A stretch of DNA of 64,000 nucleotides, from positions 124,001 to 188,000 of the forward strand of contig MGPC01000031.1 in assembly GCA_001797315.1 (NCBI GenBank), read 5' to 3'. Each line of letters starts with the position of its first letter. Position 1 is the stretch's first letter. Source of the DNA: Curvibacter sp. GWA2_64_110. Lineage in GTDB: Bacteria; Pseudomonadota; Gammaproteobacteria; Burkholderiales; Burkholderiaceae_C. Under the pieces are notes generated by a model, which was not told where the DNA came from, made no database searches, and saw only the letters and a list, made by a program, of their open reading frames with translations. Of this stretch, positions 1 through 8,865 are shown piece by piece. The position numbers and the translations under genes were made by a program.

Positions 1-201
1 GCCGCCGTTGTTGCCCGGCCCGCAGGCAATCCAGAACGTCTGTGCATGCGGCGCCAGCGCCAGCGCCAGCCGTGCCGTGGTCAGACCGGCACGCTGCATC
101 AAGGTATGGGGCGGCAGCCCGGCGGCCAGTGCGGCTTCAAGTTGGCGCGTGGCGGCGATCTGGTGCAGCGGATGGGGGCGGCGGATGTCGATCTTGTCCA
201 T
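1..201 (-). CDS. nnr: NAD(P)H-hydrate epimerase / Nnr repair enzyme, N-terminal part (cut by window edge)
   Basis: Only the first 67 codons lie in the window; the gene continues to the left of base 1. The translation begins MDKIDIRRPHPLHQ and ends in FWIACGPGNNGG, the start of the glycine-rich GPGNNGGDG motif of YjeF_N domains. That domain epimerises damaged NAD(P)H hydrates so they can be repaired. In many bacteria it is fused to a C-terminal ADP/ATP-dependent dehydratase; whether that half is present cannot be seen. The ATG lies 18 bases after the stop of the upstream MBL-fold gene on the same strand, so the two may be co-transcribed. No strong ribosome-binding site is visible. Confidence 0.8.
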   Translation of the reverse strand, partial: MDKIDIRRPHPLHQIAATRQLEAALAAGLPPHTLMQRAGLTTARLALALAPHAQTFWIACGPGNNGG

Positions 202-219
202 GCTGCATTGCCAGCGGGC

Positions 220-1110
220 TCAGAACTCGTAGCTGTCGCCTTCGCGCGCAAGACGGATTTCCGTCTTGTCGGCGGGGGGGGCCGGGTTGTCGGCCAGCGC
301 CTGGGCAAAGGCCGCCTCCAGCGCGTCGTCGCTGCGTGTGGGCTCGTGATGGGTGCAGTAGAGCACGCGGGCGCCGGCTTGGCGCGCGACCTGGATGCTG
401 CTCTCGAACGTGCCATGGCCCCAGCCCTTCTTGGCGGGGTACTCTTGCGCGGTGTAGGAGGTGTCGGCAATCAGAACGTCAACGCCTTGGACCGCTTTCA
501 GGATGGCGGTCTGCTTTTCATCGACGAAAGCCTGGTACTCGGCATATTCGGCATCGCCTGGCTCGTAGATGTTGTAGGGTGGCTCATGGTCGCCGGTGAA
601 GAACATCGACTTGCCGTGGCTTTCGATGCGGTAGCCGAAGTTGATGACCGGGTGGTTGAGCAGGTAGGGCGTGATGGTGGCGCTGCCGACCTGGATCGGC
701 TGCTCGGGTGCCAGCGTCACATACTCGATGCGCGCCTTCATCTCGGCCTCGCGCACCGGGAAGTAGCTGTATTGCAGTTGCACCGACATGACCTGTTCCA
801 CCCCCTTGCCGGAGACCGGGTCGAAGGCGCCATGCAGGCGCAGCAGGTTGCCGGGGATGAAGTTGGGAATGAAGAAGGGCAGGCCCTGAATGTGGTCCCA
901 GTGCGAGTGTGTGATGAACACATTGGCCTGCACCGGCAGTTCGGTCAGCAGGGTCTGCGACAGCGGGAAGATGCCGGTGCCGGCGTCCAGGATGATCAGC
1001 TCGTTGTTGTCGGTGCGGATCTCGATGCAGGTGGTGTTGCCGCCATAGCGCACGGTGTGCGGCCCGGGGGAGGCGATGGAGCCGCGTACGCCCCAGAATT
1101 TGACTTTCAT
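220..1110 (-). CDS. MBL-fold metallo-hydrolase
   Basis: This 296-residue protein has the metallo-beta-lactamase fold. The HSHWDH metal-binding motif sits at residues 68-73. It is preceded by the strand-loop LDAGTGIF and followed by FTGDHE and a late THHEPTRSDD histidine cluster. There is no signal peptide, so it is probably cytoplasmic. The YGGNTTCIEI start is typical of a group of predicted phosphodiesterases often found in Burkholderiales, but the substrate cannot be read from the sequence. Its ATG overlaps the stop codon of the upstream HDOD gene by four bases (ATGA), which implies translational coupling and a link to signalling. The family assignment is firm; the function is open. Confidence 0.9.
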   Translation of the reverse strand: MKVKFWGVRGSIASPGPHTVRYGGNTTCIEIRTDNNELIILDAGTGIFPLSQTLLTELPVQANVFITHSHWDHIQGLPFFIPNFIPGNLLRLHGAFDPVSGKGVEQVMSVQLQYSYFPVREAEMKARIEYVTLAPEQPIQVGSATITPYLLNHPVINFGYRIESHGKSMFFTGDHEPPYNIYEPGDAEYAEYQAFVDEKQTAILKAVQGVDVLIADTSYTAQEYPAKKGWGHGTFESSIQVARQAGARVLYCTHHEPTRSDDALEAAFAQALADNPAPPADKTEIRLAREGDSYEF

Positions 1111-1991
1111 GATTCGAGTCGGGAAAAGATCTGGGCTTCTTCGAACAGGGCGTCCAGATCACCCAGCCGGGTAATGACGGCATCCAGATTGCCGCCCAGG
1201 CGCCGCGCCATGGCGGGGGGGAGTTCCTCGATGCAGGCATTACCGCCAAAGCCGAACTGCAATTTCTTGCTGATCTGGTTGGCGGCAAAAACGCAGGTGG
1301 TCATGTCGGTTTCTTTCAGTCCGGCGCCGTGCTGATTGCGGATGGTGTCCACCAGAAGAGGGGGGAAGCGCCATTTTTCCACCAGCATAGCGCCTACCAA
1401 GGCGTGGTCGGCACCGATGCTGTGCTGCAAGGCCTCGTGCAGCGAACTGCCGTCGCGCTGGCTGGCCTCCAGTGCTTGGCGGAATTCGTCGGGCATGAAC
1501 TGGGCAAACACCACCTTGCCGAAGTCGTGCAGCAGGCCGGCGATGAAACAGTCCATCGGGTCGGCATTGTCCAGGTCGGAGGCCAGTTGTTTGGCGATGC
1601 CGGCGGTGGCCAGCGAGTGCAGCAGGTACTGCTGCACGTCGAAGCCGGCGGCATTGCTTTTGGGCAGCATGCCAATGGCTGCGATGCTCAGCGCCAGGTT
1701 CTTGATGGTGTTGAAGCCCATGAAGACCACGGCATGGTTGATCGAGGTGACCTGCTTGGGCAGGTTGTAGTGGGCCGAGTTGACGACCTTGAGGACCTTG
1801 ACCGTGAGCACCGGGTCCTTGTCGATCACCTGCACCAGATCCTTGGGCGTGCAGTCCACGTCCCGGGTCAGTTCCAGGATTTTCTGCACGCTCTTGGGGA
1901 AGGCGGGCATGTCGTCGACAGCGGCAGCCAGGCGTTGGGATTGTTCGGGACTCATGAGCAAGGGGGACCGGTGATTAAGCCGAATGTACAT
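1107..1991 (-). CDS. HDOD domain signalling protein
   Basis: The 294-residue protein is essentially a single HDOD domain. It opens with the typical MPAFPKSVQKILELT segment and runs through DKDPVLTVKVLKVVNSAHY and GLLHDFGKVVFAQF. HDOD proteins are HD-superfamily relatives, usually without hydrolase activity, that act as output or scaffold modules in bacterial signalling. I chose the ATG at 1991 because AGGGGA lies seven bases upstream. An alternative ATG at 1955 (MSPEQSQR) has a poorer site and would remove twelve poorly conserved residues. The stop overlaps the start of the MBL-fold gene, so the pair forms a coupled unit. No target can be inferred. Confidence 0.88.
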   Translation of the reverse strand: MYIRLNHRSPLLMSPEQSQRLAAAVDDMPAFPKSVQKILELTRDVDCTPKDLVQVIDKDPVLTVKVLKVVNSAHYNLPKQVTSINHAVVFMGFNTIKNLALSIAAIGMLPKSNAAGFDVQQYLLHSLATAGIAKQLASDLDNADPMDCFIAGLLHDFGKVVFAQFMPDEFRQALEASQRDGSSLHEALQHSIGADHALVGAMLVEKWRFPPLLVDTIRNQHGAGLKETDMTTCVFAANQISKKLQFGFGGNACIEELPPAMARRLGGNLDAVITRLGDLDALFEEAQIFSRLES

Positions 1992-2038
1992 GAATCATCC
2001 CCTGCTTTTTGCGCCGCTCAGAGGCTGGAAGGCTCCGT

Positions 2039-3307
2039 TCAGAGCTTGAGCCGGTGGATGTCCAGACCTTCGAGATCCACTGCCGGCGTGCGCCCGCCGA
2101 TCAGGTCGGCCAGGGCGCGGGCCGAGCCGCAACTCAGCGACCAGCCGCTGGCGCCATGCCCCAGGTTCAGCCACAGGCCCGGGATGCCGCTGGCGCCCAG
2201 CAGTGGGGGGCCGTCGGGCAGCATGGGGCGCGCGCCTTTCCAGACCTGCACGCCACTGCTGATCTGGGCCGCACCAGGGAACCAGTCGTGCAGCACCTTG
2301 TACAGCGTCTGGATGGTGCCGGCGCGCTGCTGGTCGGGCTCGCCGCCGATCTCGGCCGTGCCGGCCGCACGCACGCGCTGCCCCAGGCGCGCGATGTTGA
2401 CCTTGTAGCGCTCGTCCATGATGGCACTGCGCGGGGCGTTGAGCGGTTCGCGGATGGCGGCGCTGATCGAATAGCCGTGTACCGCAGCCAGCGGAATTTT
2501 CAGGCCCAGTGGGCGCAGCAGGCGCGCCGAATCGACACCGGCACACAGCACGGCGGCGTCGAAACGCTGCAGTTCAGCCTCGCCTGCAACTTTCAGGGTG
2601 AGGCCGGAGGCGGCTTCACCAGTGCCAGCCTCGATGGCTTCCACCGCGGTGCTGAAGGCGAAGTTCACCCCCAGGCGCTGCGCCTCGTTCTTGAGCAGCA
2701 GGGCGAACTGGCGGCAGTTGCCCACCTCATCCTGCGGCAGATGGATGGCGCCGTCGAAGGATGTGTCAGGGTTGAGCGCCGGTTCGATCTTGCGGGCTTC
2801 TTCCGGGCTGATTTCCTTGAACGGCACTTCCGCTTCGCGCAGCACTTGCAGGCTGGTCTGCATCAGGGCATGGTCCTTGGCCGAGCGCAGCAGCACCAGG
2901 TGGCCCTCGCTGCGGTCGAACTCCAGCTGCAGGTCGGCGCTGACCTGGTGCAGCCGCTCCCGGCTGAAGGAAGCCAGGCGCTGCATGCGCTGGCGGTTGG
3001 CGGCGTAGGTGTCGGGCTGGCAGGCGCGCCAGCTTTTCCACATCCAGCCCAGTTCGCTGCGCGACAGCGGCCAGCGTACGCGCACCGGGGCGTGGCGGCT
3101 GAGCAGGTGGCTGATGATCTTGAACGGCATGCCCGGTGCGGTCCAGGGCGTGGTGTAGGCCGGTGCCACCAGGCCGGCATTGGCGAAGCTGCCTTCCTCG
3201 GCAGCCGCCAGACGGCGCTCGAATACGGTGACCTCATGGCCGTCCTGCGCGAGCTCGTAGGCGGTGGTGACGCCGATGATGCCGGCGCCAATGACTGCAA
3301 TTTTCAT
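2039..3307 (-). CDS. dadA: D-amino acid dehydrogenase (DadA family)
   Basis: This FAD-dependent enzyme of 422 residues oxidatively deaminates D-amino acids and passes electrons to the respiratory chain. The N-terminal Rossmann motif IGAGIIG (residues 6-12) followed by the E of TVFE binds FAD. The segment SFANAGLVAPAYTTPWTAPG and the C-terminal LNLGHGASGWSLSCGSARALADLI match the DadA small-subunit pattern. The length is close to the usual 415-435. It is associated with the inner face of the membrane in known cases. The ATG is preceded by only a weak ribosome-binding site. No racemase (dadX) is adjacent. The upstream spacer carries a copy of a short interspersed repeat. Confidence 0.92.
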   Translation of the reverse strand: MKIAVIGAGIIGVTTAYELAQDGHEVTVFERRLAAAEEGSFANAGLVAPAYTTPWTAPGMPFKIISHLLSRHAPVRVRWPLSRSELGWMWKSWRACQPDTYAANRQRMQRLASFSRERLHQVSADLQLEFDRSEGHLVLLRSAKDHALMQTSLQVLREAEVPFKEISPEEARKIEPALNPDTSFDGAIHLPQDEVGNCRQFALLLKNEAQRLGVNFAFSTAVEAIEAGTGEAASGLTLKVAGEAELQRFDAAVLCAGVDSARLLRPLGLKIPLAAVHGYSISAAIREPLNAPRSAIMDERYKVNIARLGQRVRAAGTAEIGGEPDQQRAGTIQTLYKVLHDWFPGAAQISSGVQVWKGARPMLPDGPPLLGASGIPGLWLNLGHGASGWSLSCGSARALADLIGGRTPAVDLEGLDIHRLKL

Positions 3308-3318
3308 CTGGTTCTGTT

Positions 3319-3374
3319 GTTTTTATGGCCTTCGCGCCCATGGATAAAGCGCGGATAGCTATTATTTTTGTAGC
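3319..3374. repeat. short interspersed repeat, copy 1 (supplies the amidase stop codon)
   Basis: Read on the minus strand this 56-bp stretch has the order GCTACAAAAATAATAGCTAT, then GCGCTTTATCCATGGGCGC, then GAAGGCC. The same order of blocks recurs at 19355, 25345, 29437, 29786, 62037 and 63721. The TAA at 3362-3364 that ends the upstream amidase lies inside the repeat. The identification is by eye from shared blocks and spacing. Confidence 0.7.
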
Positions 3375-4690
3375 AAATTTTCGATCTGCAAGGCGATGTT
3401 CAGTATCGCATCATCGCGCATCGCACCATGCCAGGCCATCAGGCCGACCGGCGGTTCGCCGCTGGCATGGCAGGGCAGGGAGATGGCGCAGCCGTCGAGC
3501 ATGTTCACCACGCTCGGGTTGCGCAGCAGCAGGCCGTTGATGCGGAAGAAGGCCCCGTCACGTTCGGCGCCGGGCGCCACCTCGGTCAGCGGCGGTGCCA
3601 CGAGAGGCACGGTGGGCGAGAGCACGGCATCAAAACCTTGCAAAGCCTGCTCCATGCGCGCAATCCAGCTGCGCCGAGCCTGCAGCAGTTCGATGTAGTC
3701 GGCCGCGCTCATGGCTGCGCCGCGCTGGATGCGTGCCGCCACGCGGGGATCGTATTGAGCCGCCTGGTCCTTGAGCAGGTGCCGGTGCCAGCTGTAGCTC
3801 TCGGCGGCGGAAAAGCCGCCGCTGGCCTGGATGCCGGCCAGTTCGCCGAGCGCGGGCAGCGCAATTTCTTCGATGCAGGCACCGGCCGCACGCAGGGCCT
3901 GCAGGGTGCGTTCGAAGGTGTGGGCCACGATTGTGTCCATGCCGTCGGTCATGAGGGTCGGTGTGACGGCCAGGCGGTAGTTCGAGAGCGGGGCGCTGCT
4001 GCGCGTGACGCGCCGCGCCGCCAGGAGCTCGTGCGCCAGGATGGCATCGCGTACCGAGCGCGTCATGGCGCAGACGGTGTCCAGGGTGAACGAGAGCGGG
4101 ATGGCGCCGTCCAGCGGCACCAGGCGCGCCGTGTTCTTGAAGCCGACGAGGCCGTGCAGGGCGGCCGGAATGCGGATCGAGCCGCCGGTGTCCGAGCCGA
4201 GGCCGATGAAGGCGGCGCCGGTGGCGACCGAGACCGCGGCGCCGCTGGACGAGCCGCCGGGGATGCGCGGTACATCGGTGGTGACGGCATTGGCCGGCGT
4301 ACCGTAGTGCGGGTTGACGCCAACGCCGGAGAAGGCGAATTCGGTCATGTTGGTGCGGCCGATGAGGGCCGCACCGGCGGCGCGCAGCCGGGCCACGGCC
4401 ACCGCGTCCTGGCGGGCCGGCGGCGCATCGGCCAGTACCACGGAGCCCGCGCGGCTGGTCTGGCCGGCGACATCGAACAAGTCCTTGACCGAGACCGCCA
4501 GCCCGGCCAGCGGCTGGCGCTCGGGATCGGCCGCCGCGGCCGCGGCACGTGCCGCGTCGAAGTCGGTCTGGAGGAAGGCATGCCGGCAGCGGGACGACTG
4601 CGCGGCATCGATGGCGTGCTCGATTTCGGTGCTGGCACGGGTCTGGCCCGCCAGCAGGCGCTGGCGCACGGTGTGGAGGTCTGCAAGCAT
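3362..4690 (-). CDS. amidase signature family protein
   Basis: This 442-residue serine amidase has an intact Ser-cisSer-Lys triad. Lys69 lies in SVKDLFD, the cis-serine is Ser147 in GGSSSGAA, and the nucleophile is Ser171 in GSDTGGSIRIPA. The 24-residue spacing between the two serines is the spacing of the family. It hydrolyses some amide bond; homology to GatA is general, and no gatB or gatC neighbours exist, so an aminoacyl-tRNA amidotransferase role is unlikely. I place the start at ATG 4690; the frame stays open 45 codons upstream, but that stretch would overlap the rpsB promoter region and looks non-coding. The last codons and the stop are formed by an interspersed repeat. Confidence 0.88.
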   Translation of the reverse strand: MLADLHTVRQRLLAGQTRASTEIEHAIDAAQSSRCRHAFLQTDFDAARAAAAAADPERQPLAGLAVSVKDLFDVAGQTSRAGSVVLADAPPARQDAVAVARLRAAGAALIGRTNMTEFAFSGVGVNPHYGTPANAVTTDVPRIPGGSSSGAAVSVATGAAFIGLGSDTGGSIRIPAALHGLVGFKNTARLVPLDGAIPLSFTLDTVCAMTRSVRDAILAHELLAARRVTRSSAPLSNYRLAVTPTLMTDGMDTIVAHTFERTLQALRAAGACIEEIALPALGELAGIQASGGFSAAESYSWHRHLLKDQAAQYDPRVAARIQRGAAMSAADYIELLQARRSWIARMEQALQGFDAVLSPTVPLVAPPLTEVAPGAERDGAFFRINGLLLRNPSVVNMLDGCAISLPCHASGEPPVGLMAWHGAMRDDAILNIALQIENLLQK

Positions 4691-4707
4691 GGTGGAGAGG
4701 GTCTCTG

Positions 4708-4716
4708 TGCTATACT
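4708..4716 (+). promoter_or_regulatory. candidate extended -10 promoter of rpsB-tsf
   Basis: TGCTATACT is an extended -10 element (TGnTATAaT-like). It would start transcription near 4723 and give rpsB a leader of about 150 bases. A long leader is consistent with the S2-mediated autoregulation known for rpsB-tsf in enterobacteria. No good -35 hexamer is visible. The call is inference from the motif only. Confidence 0.4.
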
Positions 4717-4872
4717 CTTTGGGTTTTGCTGGTGGCCCATTCCGGGTAGCTGGCGAACAAATCGCAAACCGGTCCCATCCAGGTGTTGCGGCTTGATGCC
4801 GAGGCGTTGTCAACGCATCGCGCAAGCTGCAATAAAAGGGCCGGATTTTAGACCCAACCTTTGGAGTTCACT

Positions 4873-5625
4873 ATGTCCGTTACCATGCGCGAAATGCTGG
4901 AAGCCGGTGTCCACTTTGGCCACCAGACCCGCTTCTGGAATCCCAAGATGGCCCCGTTTATCTTCGGCCATCGCAACAAGATCCACATCGTCAACCTGGA
5001 AAAGTCGTTGCCGATGTTCCAGGAAGCTTCCAAGTTCGTGAAGCAACTGGCTGCCAAGCGCGGCACCATTCTGATGGTCGGTACCAAGCGCCAGGCGCGC
5101 GACATCGTGGCGGCTGAAGCCCAGCGCGCCGGCGTGCCCTTCGTCGACCAGCGCTGGCTGGGCGGCATGCTGACCAACTTCAAGACCGTCAAGACCTCGA
5201 TCAAGCGCCTGAAAGACATGAAGGCCCAGCAGGAAGCCGGCCTGGACAGCATGAGCAAGAAAGAGCAGCTCATGTTCGCCCGCGAACTGGAAAAGCTGGA
5301 AAAAGACATCGGTGGCATCCAGGACATGAACACCCTGCCGGACGCCATCTTCGTGATCGACGTCGGTTACCACAAGATTGCCATCGCCGAAGCCAAGAAG
5401 CTGGGTATTCCGCTGATCGGCGTGGTTGACACCAACCACTCGCCCGAAGGCATCGACTACGTGATCCCCGGCAACGACGACTCGTCCAAGGCTGTGACGC
5501 TGTACGCCCGCGGTATCGCCGATGCCATTCTCGAAGGCCGTGCCAACGCCGTGGAAGACGTGGTCAAGGCGGTGTCCGCCGAGAGCGGCGACGAGTTTGT
5601 GGAAGTGAACGAGGCTTCTGCCTGA
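4873..5625 (+). CDS. rpsB: 30S ribosomal protein S2
   Basis: This 250-residue protein starts [20 protein letters not shown], the invariant start of S2. It contains [27 protein letters not shown] and the signature [17 protein letters not shown]2 is added late to the small ribosomal subunit near the 30S neck, where it interacts with S1. The ATG at 4873 has GGAG ten bases upstream; an in-frame TTG at 4861 is part of the ribosome-binding site and is not the start. A strong intrinsic terminator follows immediately and separates it partly from tsf, the usual arrangement in which S2 output exceeds or is balanced against EF-Ts. Confidence 0.98.
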   Translation: MSVTMREMLEAGVHFGHQTRFWNPKMAPFIFGHRNKIHIVNLEKSLPMFQEASKFVKQLAAKRGTILMVGTKRQARDIVAAEAQRAGVPFVDQRWLGGMLTNFKTVKTSIKRLKDMKAQQEAGLDSMSKKEQLMFARELEKLEKDIGGIQDMNTLPDAIFVIDVGYHKIAIAEAKKLGIPLIGVVDTNHSPEGIDYVIPGNDDSSKAVTLYARGIADAILEGRANAVEDVVKAVSAESGDEFVEVNEASA

Positions 5626-5643
5626 GTCGGCCACGACCCGAAG

Positions 5644-5669
5644 AAAGGGGCGCTGTGCCCCTTTTTTTT
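5644..5669 (+). terminator. intrinsic terminator/attenuator between rpsB and tsf
   Basis: An eight-base-pair stem, AAAGGGGC (5644-5651) with GCCCCTTT (5657-5664), has the five-base loop GCTGT. It runs into eight consecutive T residues (5662-5669). Position and strength fit an attenuator that lets only part of the transcripts continue into tsf. Confidence 0.85.
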
Positions 5670-5712
5670 AGTCCCTGTTTGAATTGAACTGAACTGCACA
5701 CGGAGAAACAAG

Positions 5713-6636
5713 ATGGCTGCAATTACCGCAAGCATGGTCGCTGAACTGCGCGCGAAGACCGATGCCCCGATGATGGAATGCAAGAAGGCGCTGACCGAAG
5801 CCGACGGCGACATGGCCAAGGCCGAAGAGGTGCTGCGCGTCAAGCTCGGCACCAAGGCCGGCAAGGCTGCTTCGCGCGTGACTGCCGAAGGCGTGGTCGC
5901 CAGCTTCATCGACGGCACCACCGGTTCCCTGATCGAAGTCAACTGCGAAACCGACTTCGTGACCAAGAACGACAGCTTCCTGGCCTTGGCCAAGGCGGCT
6001 GCCGAACTGATTGCCAAGCACAACCCGGCTGACGTGGCCGCCTTGGGCGCGTTGGCCTACAGCCAGGACGGCTTCGGCCCGACGCTGGAAGATGTGCGCA
6101 AGGGCCTGATCGGCAAGATCGGCGAGAACATGAGCTTCCGCCGCTTCAAGCGTTTCGCCTCCGGCACCAAGCTGGCTGCCTACCTGCACGGCACCCGCAT
6201 CGGCGTGGTGGTCGAGTTCGACGGTGACGAGAACGCCGCCAAGGACGTGGCCATGCACGTGGCTGCCATGAAGCCGGTGGCGCTGACCAGCGCCGACGTG
6301 CCGGCCGAACTGATCGAGAAAGAGCGTGCCGTTGCCGCAGGCAAGGCCGAGGAAGACCGCAAGGCGGCTGAAGCGGCCGGCAAGCCGACCCAGCCCGCCG
6401 ACATCGTCGCCAAACGCATTGAAGGCGGTGTGCAGAAGTACCTCAAGGAAGTGTCGCTGTTCAATCAGTCTTTCGTGAAGAACGACAAGCAGACCGTCGA
6501 GCAGATGCTCAAGGCTGCCGGTACCACCGTCAAGGGTTTTACCCTGTACGTGGTGGGCGAGGGCATCGAGAAGAAGGTGGACGACTTCGCTGCCGAGGTG
6601 GCTGCCCAGGTAGCCGCTGCCCAGCAGGCTGGTTAA
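5713..6636 (+). CDS. tsf: translation elongation factor Ts
   Basis: EF-Ts of 307 residues is the nucleotide exchange factor that releases GDP from EF-Tu. The N-terminal UBA-like module [20 protein letters not shown] followed by [13 protein letters not shown] is diagnostic. The core carries the conserved CETDFVTKN motif at about residue 77, whose Asp and Phe reach into EF-Tu. The C-terminal half contains the coiled-coil and dimerisation regions ([19 protein letters not shown]). GGAG lies nine bases before the ATG. It follows rpsB across a terminator hairpin and precedes pyrH, the standard order in proteobacteria. Confidence 0.98.
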   Translation: MAAITASMVAELRAKTDAPMMECKKALTEADGDMAKAEEVLRVKLGTKAGKAASRVTAEGVVASFIDGTTGSLIEVNCETDFVTKNDSFLALAKAAAELIAKHNPADVAALGALAYSQDGFGPTLEDVRKGLIGKIGENMSFRRFKRFASGTKLAAYLHGTRIGVVVEFDGDENAAKDVAMHVAAMKPVALTSADVPAELIEKERAVAAGKAEEDRKAAEAAGKPTQPADIVAKRIEGGVQKYLKEVSLFNQSFVKNDKQTVEQMLKAAGTTVKGFTLYVVGEGIEKKVDDFAAEVAAQVAAAQQAG

Positions 6637-6703
6637 GCACTAATCCTGTAAATTCCGTACTGTCCACCTAGTCTGATCCCTACCGTTGCAAGGAGAGTCC
6701 CCC

Positions 6704-7426
6704 ATGACCCAAGCCCAACCGGCCCACAAGCGCATTCTGCTGAAGCTGTCCGGTGAGGCCCTGATGGGGGATGATGCCTTTGGTATCAACCATGCGACCA
6801 TCCAGCGCATGGTGGAGGAGGTGGCGGAAGTCACCCGTCTCGGGGTCGAGGTGGCCGTGGTGATCGGCGGCGGCAACATCTTCCGCGGCGTGGCTGGCGG
6901 CTCGGTCGGCATGGACCGGGCCACCGCCGACTACATGGGCATGCTGGCCACCGTGATGAACGCGCTGGCGCTGGCCGACACCATGAACAAGGCCGGCCTT
7001 ACCGCCCGCGTCATGTCGGCCATCGCCATCGAGCAGGTGGTGGAGCCCTATGTGCGGCCCAAGGCACTGCAGTACTTGGAAGAAGGCAAGGTGGTGATCT
7101 TCGCCGCCGGTACCGGCAACCCTTTTTTCACCACCGACACGGCGGCTGCGCTGCGCGGCGCCGAGATCGGCGCCGAGGTGGTGCTCAAGGCCACCAAGGT
7201 GGACGGCGTGTACACCGCCGACCCGAAGAAGGATCCGAGCGCGACGCGCTACAGCAAGCTGACGTTTGACGAGGCCATGGTCAAAAACTTGGGCATCATG
7301 GACGCTACCGCTTTCGCGTTGTGCCGCGACCAGAAATTGCCCATCAAGGTCTTTTCCATCTTCAAGCACGGCGCACTCAAGCGGGTGGTGATGGGTGAGG
7401 ATGAAGGTACGCTGGTTTACGCCTGA
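6704..7426 (+). CDS. pyrH: UMP kinase
   Basis: This 240-residue bacterial UMP kinase of the amino-acid-kinase fold phosphorylates UMP to UDP with ATP; the family is typically activated by GTP and inhibited by UTP. Visible motifs are [12 protein letters not shown], the glycine-rich [14 protein letters not shown] and the nucleotide-binding [19 protein letters not shown], followed by [17 protein letters not shown]. The ATG at 6704 is preceded by AGGAGAG. An upstream in-frame TTG at 6686 overlaps that site and is rejected. It lies between tsf and frr, as in most proteobacteria, linking pyrimidine supply to the translation-factor operon. Confidence 0.98.
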   Translation: MTQAQPAHKRILLKLSGEALMGDDAFGINHATIQRMVEEVAEVTRLGVEVAVVIGGGNIFRGVAGGSVGMDRATADYMGMLATVMNALALADTMNKAGLTARVMSAIAIEQVVEPYVRPKALQYLEEGKVVIFAAGTGNPFFTTDTAAALRGAEIGAEVVLKATKVDGVYTADPKKDPSATRYSKLTFDEAMVKNLGIMDATAFALCRDQKLPIKVFSIFKHGALKRVVMGEDEGTLVYA

Positions 7427-7461
7427 GCGGGCCTGACGACGACGCAGCAGAGGAGAGAGCA

Positions 7462-8022
7462 ATGACGATTGCAGACATCAAGAAAACCATGGAAACCAAG
7501 ATGGACCAGTCCATCGAGGCGTTCAAGAACAACCTGTCCAAGATCCGTACCGGCCGCGCCAATCCGTCGCTGCTCGACGCCGTGCATGTCGAGTACTACG
7601 GCTCCATGGTGCCGCTGAGCCAGGTGGCCAACGTGAACCTGCTCGATGCGCGCACCATCAGCGTGCAGCCGTGGGAAAAAGGCATGGGTGCCAAGATCGA
7701 AAAGGCCATCCGCGAGAGCGACCTCGGTCTCAATCCGGCCTCCATGGGCGATCTGATCCGTGTGCCGATGCCACCGATGTCGGAAGAGCGCCGCAAGGAA
7801 ATGACCAAGCTGGTGCGCACCGAGGGCGAGAATGCCAAGATCGCTGTGCGCAACCTGCGCCGCGACGCCAATGAAGCCGTGAAGAAGCTGGTGAAGGACA
7901 AGCTGGTCTCCGAGGATGACCAGAAGCGTTCCGAAGCCGACATCCAGAAACTGACCGACAAGCATGTCGCCACCATCGATCAGCTGGTGGCAGCCAAAGA
8001 ACAGGAAGTGATGGCGGTGTAA
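7462..8022 (+). CDS. frr: ribosome recycling factor
   Basis: The 186-residue protein matches RRF in length and content. It has an N-terminal half of domain I ([21 protein letters not shown] and [15 protein letters not shown]), the domain II insertion around [16 protein letters not shown], and a long C-terminal helical bundle strand ([21 protein letters not shown] and later [10 protein letters not shown]). With EF-G it splits post-termination ribosomes in the cytoplasm. A GAGGAGAG ribosome-binding site precedes the ATG. It follows pyrH by 35 bases. Downstream lies a GC-rich dispersed repeat before uppS. Confidence 0.98.
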   Translation: MTIADIKKTMETKMDQSIEAFKNNLSKIRTGRANPSLLDAVHVEYYGSMVPLSQVANVNLLDARTISVQPWEKGMGAKIEKAIRESDLGLNPASMGDLIRVPMPPMSEERRKEMTKLVRTEGENAKIAVRNLRRDANEAVKKLVKDKLVSEDDQKRSEADIQKLTDKHVATIDQLVAAKEQEVMAV

Positions 8023-8023
8023 C

Positions 8024-8100
8024 GTGGCCCCCACGCTTGCCACTCCGTGTGCTGCGCTGCCCCCCAAGGGGGCCTTCGCGCCTTGGGGCGGCCCGGCGGC
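8024..8100. repeat. GC-rich dispersed intergenic repeat, copy A
   Basis: This stretch between frr and uppS shares long blocks with 58211-58288: GCCCCCACGCTTG, GCGCTGCCCCCC, AGGGGGC or AGGGGC, and CTTGGGGCGGCCCGGCGGC or its one-base-shorter form. The two copies are more than 50 kb apart, both intergenic and in the same orientation. The CCCCCC/GGGGG core can pair with itself into a hairpin. No ORF is supported across it. Confidence 0.8.
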
Positions 8101-8115
8101 GCTCACACCGTCAAC

Positions 8116-8850
8116 ATGAATACCATGACATCGTCCAGCGGGGTTCCGCACCACATCGCCATCGTCATGGATGGCAATGGCCGCTGGGCTGCCAAGCGCT
8201 TCATGCCGCGTCTGGCCGGTCACCGGCAGGGCATGGAGAGCCTGCGCCGTTGCATCCGGGTCTGTGTCGACCGCGGTGTGGCGGTGCTGACGGTTTTCGC
8301 CTTCTCCTCCGAGAACTGGAACCGTCCGGCTGACGAAGTCTCCGGCCTGATGGAACTGCTGGCCACTGCGCTGGCCAAGGAAGTGCCGAAGCTCAAGCAA
8401 GACGGCGTGCGGGTGCATTTTGTCGGTGAACGTGCCGGCCTGTCCGACAAGGTGCGCGCCGGCCTGGAACAGGCCGAGGCGGCTACGGCGTCAAACGGGA
8501 AACTCATCCTCAACGTCTGTTTCAACTACGGCGGGCGCTGGGACATCGCGCAGGCGGCGGCCAGGCTGGCCGCCCAGGGCAAGCCGATCACCGAGGCCGA
8601 ACTGCAGGCGGCCATGGCGCTGGCCCATGTGCCCGACCCCGACCTCATCATCCGTACCGGTGGGGAGTTGCGTTTGAGCAACTTCCTGCTCTGGCAGGCG
8701 GCTTACGCCGAACTCTTTTTCAGTGACAAGCTCTGGCCCGAATTCGACGAAGCCGAACTCGACCGTGCGATGGCCGAATTCGGCCGGCGCGAGCGCCGCT
8801 TCGGCCAGACCTCGGCCCAGGTGGCCGCGGGTGAGCAGAAAGCCGCCTGA
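8116..8850 (+). CDS. uppS: undecaprenyl diphosphate synthase (cis-prenyltransferase)
   Basis: UppS elongates farnesyl diphosphate with isopentenyl diphosphate to the C55 carrier lipid for peptidoglycan and O-antigen synthesis. The diagnostic HIAIVMDGNGRWA holds the catalytic Asp, FAFSSENWNRP is conserved, and RTGGELRLSNFLLWQ near the C-terminus binds IPP. From ATG 8116 the protein is 244 residues, the usual size. The frame stays open to 8047, but that stretch is the dispersed repeat and is unlike any UppS N-terminus. Another ATG at 8125 is possible. It is followed closely by cdsA, so membrane lipid and carrier lipid genes are clustered. Confidence 0.95.
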   Translation: MNTMTSSSGVPHHIAIVMDGNGRWAAKRFMPRLAGHRQGMESLRRCIRVCVDRGVAVLTVFAFSSENWNRPADEVSGLMELLATALAKEVPKLKQDGVRVHFVGERAGLSDKVRAGLEQAEAATASNGKLILNVCFNYGGRWDIAQAAARLAAQGKPITEAELQAAMALAHVPDPDLIIRTGGELRLSNFLLWQAAYAELFFSDKLWPEFDEAELDRAMAEFGRRERRFGQTSAQVAAGEQKAA

Positions 8851-8865
8851 AGGCGCCAACCCCCT

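Noticed and set aside
4691-4825. A 45-residue N-terminal extension of the amidase.
   Set aside because: It would overlap the rpsB promoter and leader on the other strand and is not similar to amidase N-termini.
8047-8115. A longer N-terminus for UppS.
   Set aside because: These codons are made by the dispersed GC-rich repeat and do not resemble any UppS. ATG 8116 gives the normal length.
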